From assembly GCA_027356675.1 (NCBI GenBank), contig DAHVXO010000051.1, forward strand, positions 1 to 12,463: 12,463 nucleotides of DNA. The letters run 5' to 3'. The stretch's first letter is position 1. Every line of letters starts with the position of its first letter. The DNA comes from Symbiobacteriaceae bacterium (GTDB lineage: Bacteria; Bacillota_E; Symbiobacteriia; Symbiobacteriales; Symbiobacteriaceae). The notes under the pieces were generated by a model. That model had not been told where the DNA came from and searched no databases. It saw only the letters and a program-made list of their open reading frames with translations. Made by a program: the position numbers and the translations under genes. Below are positions 6,057 to 12,463 of this stretch, piece by piece.

Positions 6057-7835
6057 GTGTTCCGCAGCATCCAGAGCAAATTGATCTTGGTTTACCTGTT
6101 GTTGATCCTGGTAGCGATGGAGCTTACCGGGCTCTATCTGTTGCAGAACCTCCAGCGGGCCTATGTCGGCAAGGTTCAGGATGACCTGCATCAGAGTGGC
6201 CAACTGCTCGTCGGGCAGTTGGCTAACTTGGTGGTCGACCGAAAACCGGACAAGGCCGGGGTCGCCAAGTACGTGGAGCGCTGGCCGTACAATGTCCTGG
6301 TGCTGGACGCAAACGGCACTGTAATCGGGGCGACCATCAAGCAGTCCGAGCATGCCGAGCTACTGGGGAAGAAGTTCAGTCACGATGACATCTCCCCCGC
6401 CTTCGTGGGGGCTTCGACCGCGGGCACACGCGTTGAAAGCGGTGAGCGCATCGCCTACGAGGCGTTGCCGATTACGGCTGCGAGCGAAGTTGTTGCTGTC
6501 GTCTACATGAAGGCCTCGCTGCTTGAGGCCAACAACCGATTGCGGGACATCCGCGATGTGCTCCTGGTGGCCACGGCCATCGCACTTGGTACGACAGCGG
6601 CGCTCGGTGTGGCCTTGTCCCGGACGATCACCGGGCCGGTGCGCGAGGTAACGAGCAAGGCCGCCGACATGGCGGGTGGCAACTTTAACCAGAGCATCAC
6701 CGTGCGGAGCAACGATGAGATCGGCCAACTTGGCGAGATGTTCAATCGCATGACCCAACGACTTAAACAGACCCTCGATGAGATCGAGGGCGAAAAGAAC
6801 AAGGTCGAAGCCATTTTAGCGCATATGGCGGACGGATTGCTGGCGCTTGACAGCGAGGGGCGAATCATCAAACTGAACCCGGCTGCACAGCGAATGTTCC
6901 AGACCGCTGAAACCACCGTCCTGGGCAAGTTTCCCCATGACACCTGGCCCGATGTCAAGATTGAGGAGGCGCTGGCCCAGGCCCTGCGGGATGGGCGCCC
7001 GCTCACGCAGGAGGTCCGCGTCGACCAACTCGTTTTGCTCGCATATATCACGCCACTTCAGGGGGAGCGCACCAAGCCATCCGGTATGGTGGTCGTGTTC
7101 CATGACATCACCGAGATAGAGAAGTTGGAGTCCATGCGCCGGGAGTTTGTCGCCAACGTCTCTCATGAGTTGAAGACCCCGTTGACTACAGTCAAGAGCT
7201 ATGTCGAGACCCTGCTCGATGGCGCCGCCGAGGACGAGGAGGTTCGTTCCCGCTTCCTGCGAGTGGTCGAGAGCGAGACCGACCGGATGGCAAGACTCGT
7301 CAAGGATTTGCTCCACCTGTCCCAACTGGATCAGGGCGCTGCCCATTGGGATTTGCAAACCTACGAGGTACCCCTGCTCATCGACGAGTGTCTGGCCAAG
7401 CTTTCGGTGCCAATCGAGCGCAAGAACCTGCGCATCAAACGTGCCTATGCTGCCGATGCGCCCATGGGCATGTTCGACCGGGACAAGCTCCAGCAGGTCG
7501 TGCTGAACTTGCTCGCCAACGCCGTGGAGTTCACGCCCCCCAGTGGCGAGATTCAGGTGGAAGTGCGCAAGGAGGGTTCCATGGTCGCTGTGGCGGTGGC
7601 CGACTCGGGCATCGGCATTCCCAAGGAGGACCTGCCGCGCATCTTTGAGCGGTTCTACCGGGTGGACAAGGCCCGTTCCCGCATGCTGGGTGGCACAGGC
7701 CTTGGGCTGGCCATCGCCCGGCAGATTGTCGAATTGCTTGGTGGCGCAATCTCCATCGATTCCGACCTGGGGAAGGGCACGAAAGTCATCTTCACCTTGC
7801 CCGCTGCGCCGACGGCAGAGACGGGGTGGGGATAA
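6057..7835 (+). CDS. walK: Sensor histidine kinase WalK (YycG)
   Basis: Membrane sensor kinase of 592 aa that phosphorylates WalR; close in length to B. subtilis WalK. Order: TM1 (about 8-30), extracytoplasmic sensor (about 31-166), TM2 (about 167-188), HAMP (about 188-240), PAS (about 247-355), HisKA with phospho-acceptor H370 in NVSHELKTPL, and an ATPase domain with N-box N484/N488, D516 in DSGIGIP and GGTGLGL at 545-551. The four PAS zinc ligands known from S. aureus WalK are present: H256 and D259 (HMAD), H349 and E353 (HDITE), with identical spacing to the catalytic His. GTG 6057 follows SD AGGAGG (6045-6050) by 6 nt and gives MFRSIQSKL, matching the FRSIQ start of Bacillus WalK. An ATG at 6000 overlapping the walR stop is less likely. 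The stop overlaps the yycH start by one base. Confidence 0.95.
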   Translation: MFRSIQSKLILVYLLLILVAMELTGLYLLQNLQRAYVGKVQDDLHQSGQLLVGQLANLVVDRKPDKAGVAKYVERWPYNVLVLDANGTVIGATIKQSEHAELLGKKFSHDDISPAFVGASTAGTRVESGERIAYEALPITAASEVVAVVYMKASLLEANNRLRDIRDVLLVATAIALGTTAALGVALSRTITGPVREVTSKAADMAGGNFNQSITVRSNDEIGQLGEMFNRMTQRLKQTLDEIEGEKNKVEAILAHMADGLLALDSEGRIIKLNPAAQRMFQTAETTVLGKFPHDTWPDVKIEEALAQALRDGRPLTQEVRVDQLVLLAYITPLQGERTKPSGMVVVFHDITEIEKLESMRREFVANVSHELKTPLTTVKSYVETLLDGAAEDEEVRSRFLRVVESETDRMARLVKDLLHLSQLDQGAAHWDLQTYEVPLLIDECLAKLSVPIERKNLRIKRAYAADAPMGMFDRDKLQQVVLNLLANAVEFTPPSGEIQVEVRKEGSMVAVAVADSGIGIPKEDLPRIFERFYRVDKARSRMLGGTGLGLAIARQIVELLGGAISIDSDLGKGTKVIFTLPAAPTAETGWG

Positions 7836-9184
7836 TGGAACGCTTGAGGGAGCCCTTTCTCAACGGACTTCTCGTGGTGCTGGTCATCTCCAGTGTCGCC
7901 CTCTCCTCGCGCGTCTGGTTCCCGCAAGTGACTCCAAGCCCGTCAGCCACCAAGGAAGCGCTGGTCCAGGCGCCGCCACCGGCCTTTAACCGGCGGATGC
8001 CAGATGTATTTCGCCCCGAACGGATCGTGGTGGAGCGAAAGGACGGACAGATTGCCGTCCTCCCCATCGGGACGGGCCCCTATGGCGTACTGTGGCGCCT
8101 GACCCGGGAGTTGCTACTGGAGGTGCGTCCGAGTACAAGTCCGCAGGCCACGCCGGAAGACGAGGGGAAGGCAGCGGAGGTAGACCGGGTGACCCTTGCT
8201 CTCCCTGGGCCGCTGAAGATGGGCGAGTGGGCCGACCGTTGGGGTTGGAGTAACCCAGCACCGCTGATCCTGGGGGTTCGGGTGGATCGGGTCGTGTTTC
8301 ACGTTGGGAAGTCGGTGATGATCTCATTGTCGGGTGCGGCCGGGGGTACCTATTGGTTTGGCCCAGTGCCCGACTCCGACGCCAAGCGGCTGCAGGATGC
8401 CATCAAGAACCTACCGTCGGCGGCGTTCGTAAAGCGACACACCTTGGACCAAAAGGCTTTGAACGTAGTCATCTTAGCCGGCGTAGCGGTACCCGAGGTC
8501 AAAGAGGTCCCGATGGCGGTGGCCCGGACCCGTAGGCCTGATGTGATGGCAGAAGAGGCACGGTTCTTTCCGGACCTCTCAGTGGTCCGACAGATCGATG
8601 AACGCGACGCCACCAGCCTCACCGACGGGCAGCGGTTGGTACGGGTAACCTCCCTGGGGTTACTGGAGTATCGTACGGCAGATTCGGCGGGTCCAGCGCC
8701 AGACCTGGCTCGGGCGCTGACGACGGCGCAAGAATGGGTCGGTACGCACGGTGGCTGGCCACAGGACCTTCTCTTCAGTCATTACGTGCAGTTGCCGGGG
8801 AAGACCCAATTGTACTATGAGTTGCGGTCCACCGGTCCATTTCCGGTGGAATCGGCTGGCGGTGGGCTGCAGGTGGATTTGGCAGCGGACCGGGTTACCG
8901 GTTTTCAGCGGTATCCCGATTTGGTAGAGACCCAGTTCACGCAACGGAAGCTGGCCATCATCTCAGCGGAAGCGGCACTGCAGTACGCGGCCGATGAGAC
9001 GCCCCTCTTCTTGTTAGGATCCGTCCGCGATATACACATCGCGTACCTGTTGCGCCAGCGCACCCAGCCACTTGAAGCGGACTGGGTACTGGAACCAGCG
9101 TGGGTCGTGACTGCAGGTGATGCGCGCGTATACGTGCCCGCAGCTCAGAACCTGGAAAAGCGGCCGCTCACGATCATCCGGTAG
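7835..9184 (+). CDS. yycH: YycH (WalH), WalK regulatory membrane protein
   Basis: A protein of 449 aa, near the length of B. subtilis YycH (about 455). One N-terminal transmembrane helix (about residues 9-28) and a large extracytoplasmic part follow. VFRPERIVV (about 58-66) and the downstream YGVLW segment resemble the family's first extracellular domain. YycH and YycI bind WalK through their helices and repress it in B. subtilis, but raise its activity in S. aureus; the sign here cannot be told. ATG 7835 overlaps the walK stop (TAATG), which suggests translational coupling. A GTG three codons upstream is possible. The sequence is divergent, so identification relies on size, topology and position between walK and yycI. 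A perfect 8-bp inverted repeat lies inside at 8828-8850. Confidence 0.85.
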   Translation: MERLREPFLNGLLVVLVISSVALSSRVWFPQVTPSPSATKEALVQAPPPAFNRRMPDVFRPERIVVERKDGQIAVLPIGTGPYGVLWRLTRELLLEVRPSTSPQATPEDEGKAAEVDRVTLALPGPLKMGEWADRWGWSNPAPLILGVRVDRVVFHVGKSVMISLSGAAGGTYWFGPVPDSDAKRLQDAIKNLPSAAFVKRHTLDQKALNVVILAGVAVPEVKEVPMAVARTRRPDVMAEEARFFPDLSVVRQIDERDATSLTDGQRLVRVTSLGLLEYRTADSAGPAPDLARALTTAQEWVGTHGGWPQDLLFSHYVQLPGKTQLYYELRSTGPFPVESAGGGLQVDLAADRVTGFQRYPDLVETQFTQRKLAIISAEAALQYAADETPLFLLGSVRDIHIAYLLRQRTQPLEADWVLEPAWVVTAGDARVYVPAAQNLEKRPLTIIR

Positions 9185-9240
9185 GACCGGTCTGATGGCG
9201 TAACTTTTTGCCTGGCAATTCGTTGTGGGAGGTGGGGAGG

Positions 9241-10140
9241 TTGGACTGGCCAAGGGCGCGCGGAATCCTGCTCATAGCCTTTCTCCTGGTCAACCTGATC
9301 CTCGCTTACTCCGTTTGGGGGCCGACCGCCCTCTTTCCCGATGTCATCGGGTCACAGACCCGGCAGCAAGCCATTCAAGTTCGGACTCGCCTTTCGGAGC
9401 GGGGGTTTGATCTGGCCGTTGGGATTCCGCCAACACCCGGGCCCATGAGATTCCTGCGGGTTGAATATCGTCCTACCCTCGAGTTTCCGAATACCGGTAT
9501 CGAACCATCTCTAAGACCACAGTCGAGCATTGAGACCCCAATGCCGCTGGCCTTTGACGGAGCGTTGGGTCACCCGGTCCCCTCAATAGAGAAGGGAACG
9601 CAGGCGCTCATCTATCGCCCGAATGCGACGGGAACGGCGGCACTTGACGTCCGGCTTGATCACCACAACGAACTGGAGCAAGATGTACGCCGGTACTTGC
9701 GAGCCGAACAGATTCTGCCGGCCGGAGCGCAGTTCTCCGGAGTCTTTCCGAAACCAACCGGTGGTGTAGTGGTGGAGTATAATCCCGTATTTGATTCGTA
9801 CCCGGTCTTTTCCGGTTTTGTGCGCACTGATGTCTCCACCCGGGGAATCGAGACCATTACGAAACTATGGGTGCAACCTAAGCAGTACAAGGATGCCCCC
9901 AGCAAGGCCGTACGTCCTGCGGCGGAAGCCGTACTAAGACTGGCAGGCCATCTCGAACGGTCAACCAACAGCCGGCGTACAATCACGGATATCCGATTAG
10001 GCTACTACGCCGGACGGGCGCTCACTGCCCTTCAGGCCGACGTCATCAATGGCTGGGATACCGTACCGGTTTGGCGCATTAGCCTGGATACCGGCGAAGT
10101 GTACTTCATCAACGCGTTTAACGGTGAGCTCGAATCATAA
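9241..10140 (+). CDS. yycI: YycI (WalI), WalK regulatory membrane protein
   Basis: A protein of 299 aa, slightly longer than B. subtilis YycI (about 280). It begins MDWPRARGILLIAF, matching the family start (Met-Asp-Trp, then basic residues and a single transmembrane helix at about 7-24). The rest is extracytoplasmic. The C-terminal end, with VPVWRI, a GEVYFINAF stretch and a final Gly-Glu, fits the YycI/YycH C-terminal domain. It should act with YycH on WalK. TTG 9241 is chosen because it gives the MDW start and has SD GGGAGG at 9227-9232 with 8-nt spacing; an upstream TTG at 9208 lacks both. It is separated by 56 nt from yycH and by 120 nt from murA. Confidence 0.85.
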   Translation: MDWPRARGILLIAFLLVNLILAYSVWGPTALFPDVIGSQTRQQAIQVRTRLSERGFDLAVGIPPTPGPMRFLRVEYRPTLEFPNTGIEPSLRPQSSIETPMPLAFDGALGHPVPSIEKGTQALIYRPNATGTAALDVRLDHHNELEQDVRRYLRAEQILPAGAQFSGVFPKPTGGVVVEYNPVFDSYPVFSGFVRTDVSTRGIETITKLWVQPKQYKDAPSKAVRPAAEAVLRLAGHLERSTNSRRTITDIRLGYYAGRALTALQADVINGWDTVPVWRISLDTGEVYFINAFNGELES

Positions 10141-10260
10141 GCGAAGCTCGTTCTGATTAGAGGAAAATACTACCATTTTGGCGAAGTGGACTCTGGAGTC
10201 ACCGTTGATCTGCGGGGTTATCTGTAAGCGAAAAGTGCTTTGGGCGAGGGGGAACGCAGG

Positions 10261-11538
10261 TTGGCTAAACTAACGATTCGTGGTGGTCGGCCTCTGCAGG
10301 GAACTGTGTCGGTTGGAGGGCGCAAGAACTCTACCATGGCCCTGATCGCAGCCACTCTCTTGACGGACGGCGCCAGCCGTCTGGAGCACGTGCCGCGCAT
10401 TCATGATGTACTGACGTTTCGGGAGATCCTGACCGGCCTGGGGGCGCGGGTGGATTGGGACCCGGCGCAGGGCAGGTTCACTGTCCACACGGGGCAGGTT
10501 ACCCCGAGAGAAGTGCCTTACCACCTGGCGACAGCCATGCGTGCCTCGTATTATTTGCTGGGTGTCATGTTGGCCCGGTATGGCAGGGCGGACGTGCCCT
10601 TGCCGGGGGGCGATAAAATTGGCCAACGCCCGGTCGATCAGCATTTTAAGGGGCTGGCGGCGTTAGGCGCAGAGGTCTGGATGGACCGGGGCATCATGCG
10701 GGCGCGGGCCAATAAGCTCGTGGGATCCACCATTTACTTGGATGTCGTGAGCGTCGGAGCCACAATTCAGGTGATGATGGCAGCCGCACTGGCCGAAGGG
10801 ACAACCATCATCTACAATTGTGCACGGGAACCCCACGTGGTCGATGTGGCCAACTTCATTAACGCGGCGGGTGGGCACATTTCCGGGGCCGGTACGGACA
10901 CCATCCGCATCCGGGGCGTGAAACGCCTGGCGGGGCCCACGCATACGGTGATTCCCGATGATATCGAGGCCGGCACGTGGATGATCGCTGCGCTGATGAC
11001 TGGCGGCGATGTCACCCTCGACAACATCATCCCGATGCACGTGACACCCATCGTCGCGAAGCTGCGGGAAGCCGGCGCGGAGATCACGGAGAACGGCGAC
11101 AGCCTCCGGGTAGTCGGGCGTGAGCGACCACGGGCGATTAACCTCAAGACGCATCCCTATCCGGGATTTCCGACGGACGCGCAGAGCCAGATGACGGCGA
11201 TGCTAGCCCTGGCTCAGGGGACCAGTTACATTACCGAGACTCTCTACGACGATCGGTTCCGGTTCGCCTCCGATCTGACTCGGATGGGCGCCCGGGTTCG
11301 GGTGGAGGGCCGGACGGCCATCGTGGAAGGCGCAGCAGGTCTGTATGGTGCTCCCGTTGAAGCCACAGACATTCGGGCCGGTGCAGCACTTATTCTTGCG
11401 GGTCTGGCGGCTGACGGGGAGACAACGGTATACGGGCTCGAGCACGTTGAGCGAGGGTATGAGAAACTCGAGCAGAAACTGTGGACCCTTGGGGCCGACA
11501 TTCGGACCGACGAGCGAAAGGGAATGGCGGCGGGGTAA
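10261..11538 (+). CDS. murA: MurA-type enolpyruvyl transferase with Cys-to-Asp active site
   Basis: UDP-N-acetylglucosamine 1-carboxyvinyltransferase, 425 aa, cytoplasmic. It transfers enolpyruvate from PEP to UDP-GlcNAc, the first committed step of peptidoglycan synthesis. K22-N23 of the KN motif, R94 (E. coli R91), R123 (R120), D306 in GFPTD (D305), R332 (R331) and R398 (R397) are all in place. The loop residue equal to E. coli C115 is D118 (LPGGDKIG). The same change is natural in M. tuberculosis MurA and gives fosfomycin resistance while keeping activity. TTG 10261 follows SD GAGGGGG (10247-10252) by 8 nt; a TTG at 10240 is upstream in frame. It follows yycI by 120 nt and precedes rlmH by 64 nt, the place held by yycJ and htrA in Bacillus-type operons. 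Bacillota often have two MurA proteins, so this may be the second; the window cannot show it. Confidence 0.92.
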   Translation: MAKLTIRGGRPLQGTVSVGGRKNSTMALIAATLLTDGASRLEHVPRIHDVLTFREILTGLGARVDWDPAQGRFTVHTGQVTPREVPYHLATAMRASYYLLGVMLARYGRADVPLPGGDKIGQRPVDQHFKGLAALGAEVWMDRGIMRARANKLVGSTIYLDVVSVGATIQVMMAAALAEGTTIIYNCAREPHVVDVANFINAAGGHISGAGTDTIRIRGVKRLAGPTHTVIPDDIEAGTWMIAALMTGGDVTLDNIIPMHVTPIVAKLREAGAEITENGDSLRVVGRERPRAINLKTHPYPGFPTDAQSQMTAMLALAQGTSYITETLYDDRFRFASDLTRMGARVRVEGRTAIVEGAAGLYGAPVEATDIRAGAALILAGLAADGETTVYGLEHVERGYEKLEQKLWTLGADIRTDERKGMAAG

Positions 11539-11548
11539 GGGAACACTC

Positions 11549-11575
11549 AAGGCGGTGCTAGCACAGCACCGCCTT
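11549..11575 (+). terminator. Hairpin between murA and rlmH
   Basis: A perfect 11-bp stem, AAGGCGGTGCT (11549-11559) with its complement (11565-11575), around a 5-nt loop. It is followed only by TGCGTTG, so termination is probably partial and rlmH may receive read-through. It begins 10 nt after the murA stop. Confidence 0.6.
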
Positions 11576-11602
11576 TGCGTTGCGGGTCGGGAGGGAGCGC
11601 TA

Positions 11603-12082
11603 TTGCGAATCCGGGTGGTGCTGGTGGGGCGGGTCAAGGAGAAGTACCTTCAGGCCGGGATCCAGGAGTATCTCAAGCGGTTAGGGCCGTATGGACGCGT
11701 TGCGCTCGAGTCCTTGCAAGACGAGCCAGTGCCCGATGGGGCCTCGCCGGCGCAGGAAGAACAGGTCAAGGTCCGTGAGGGCGAGCGCATTCTCAAGACG
11801 TTGGAGCCGGATAGCTACGTGATCGCACTGGATGCCCGGGGAGAGAATCTCTCGTCCGAGGAGTTGGCGCGGTTTCTGGACGAACGTGGGTTGCGCGGGC
11901 AGTCGAGCCTGAGTTTCGTGATCGGGGGGTCCCTGGGCTTGGCCCCCGCGGTGCTGCAGCGGGCAGATTACCGCTTGTCCCTCGGCCGTATGACCTTCCT
12001 CCACCAGATGGTCCCAATGATGCTCCTGGAGCAAATCTACCGCGGTTTCAAGATCAGTCGCGGTGAACCGTATCATAAATAG
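11603..12082 (+). CDS. rlmH: 23S rRNA (pseudouridine-1915-N3)-methyltransferase RlmH
   Basis: SPOUT-class methyltransferase of 159 aa, the same length as the Bacillus and Staphylococcus proteins. It methylates pseudouridine 1915 in helix 69 of 23S rRNA on assembled ribosomes, using S-adenosylmethionine. The trefoil-knot cofactor site is visible as FVIGGSLG (about residues 105-112) followed by the SLGRMTFLHQ segment. The conserved C-terminus ends ISRGEPYHK. The start is TTG 11603, with SD GGGAGGGAG at 11589-11597; in-frame sequence further upstream overlaps murA and is not coding-like. rlmH downstream of the walRK operon is conserved in many Bacillota. It converges on the partial gene at the right edge; no good terminator is seen in the 130 nt between them. 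Confidence 0.96.
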   Translation: MRIRVVLVGRVKEKYLQAGIQEYLKRLGPYGRVALESLQDEPVPDGASPAQEEQVKVREGERILKTLEPDSYVIALDARGENLSSEELARFLDERGLRGQSSLSFVIGGSLGLAPAVLQRADYRLSLGRMTFLHQMVPMMLLEQIYRGFKISRGEPYHK

Positions 12083-12212
12083 CGGCTGATCTGAACAGAC
12101 TATGATTTCTGATATCGCAGTTGTCGGGTTGTTATCTTTCGTGTTCCCACGTTCAACGATGAGCCACTCCCTATCGCGAGGGGCCGGACTTGTCATCACC
12201 CATCCGGCGTAA

Positions 12213-12463
12213 CTAGAGCACCTGTATGCTGGTCAGGAGGGAGTAACCCATCTCCCCCACCATGGTCAGTCCGAGGAGCACGCTGACGACCCCGGCAACG
12301 CGGCTCAGATGCCGGAAAGGGCCCGTGACACTCCACCGCCCGAAGGTGAAGGGGAGGGCGAGACCGACGCTGACCCCGACCATGGCCACCATGGTGCCGA
12401 CGCCGAAAAGCAGGATGTAGATCACCCCGACGGAGAGGGAGGGCGCCCGGGTCAGGACCAGGA
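12213..12463 (-). CDS. Partial membrane protein, possibly NicO/UreH-like
   Basis: The C-terminal part (about 83 aa) of a gene that enters from the right edge; the reading frame stays open to base 12463, so its start is outside. Two hydrophobic helices are visible: one beginning at SVGVIYILLFGVGT and a second after HLSRVAG. The GVGTMVAM stretch followed by a second helix ending near the C-terminus resembles the last helices of NicO/UreH/HupE-like metal or small-molecule transporters. This match is by general look only; another multi-pass permease is possible. The GTG at 12425 is an internal codon or unlikely start, because the upstream codons (VLTRAPSLS) look coding. Confidence 0.6.
   Translation of the reverse strand, partial: LVLTRAPSLSVGVIYILLFGVGTMVAMVGVSVGLALPFTFGRWSVTGPFRHLSRVAGVVSVLLGLTMVGEMGYSLLTSIQVL

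Noticed and set aside
12083..12212. Bidirectional terminator or small RNA between rlmH and the partial membrane gene
   Set aside because: The best pairing, GCCGGA (12183-12188) with TCCGGC (12203-12208), is only 6 bp with a 14-nt loop and no T tract. I see nothing convincing in this gap.

Overview
The window looks like a chromosomal segment of a Bacillota (Firmicutes) bacterium with moderately high GC. The main evidence is a complete WalR-WalK-YycH-YycI set followed by RlmH, a YpiB/IDEAL-type protein otherwise known from Bacilli-like genomes, strong purine-rich Shine-Dalgarno (SD) sites, and very frequent TTG starts. I cannot resolve the lineage further. I see no insertion sequence, prophage, CRISPR array or toxin-antitoxin pair. 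The content is core cell-envelope biology.

Left part (1-3474). A tRNA-Thr(CGU) tail ends at an intrinsic terminator. Three secreted or membrane-anchored cell-wall enzymes follow: a small lytic transglycosylase (+), converging on a LysM-LysM-M23 peptidase (-), which is divergent from a LysM-G5-M23 peptidase (+). Strong hairpins separate the convergent pair and close the second M23 gene.

Middle part (3637-5192). A UPF0302/YpiB-like protein with a C-terminal IDEAL motif ends at a long hairpin. After it comes the clearest promoter of the window and a membrane-anchored HExxH peptidase of the MA (gluzincin) type.

Right part (5296-12082). The WalRK operon: response regulator walR, sensor kinase walK, the membrane-anchored kinase modulators yycH and yycI, a MurA-type enolpyruvyl transferase with Asp in place of the catalytic Cys, and rlmH. 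In Bacillus-type operons yycJ and an HtrA-type protease usually lie between yycI and rlmH; here murA lies there instead. The 3' end of a membrane-protein gene (possibly NicO/UreH-like) enters from the right edge on the minus strand.

The genes fit one theme: an essential cell-wall two-component system beside peptidoglycan hydrolases (typical WalR targets) and the first committed enzyme of peptidoglycan synthesis. The best leads are the Cys-to-Asp MurA predicted to be fosfomycin-insensitive, its place inside the walRK operon, and the intact four-residue zinc site in the WalK PAS domain. I found no clearly new multi-gene system.
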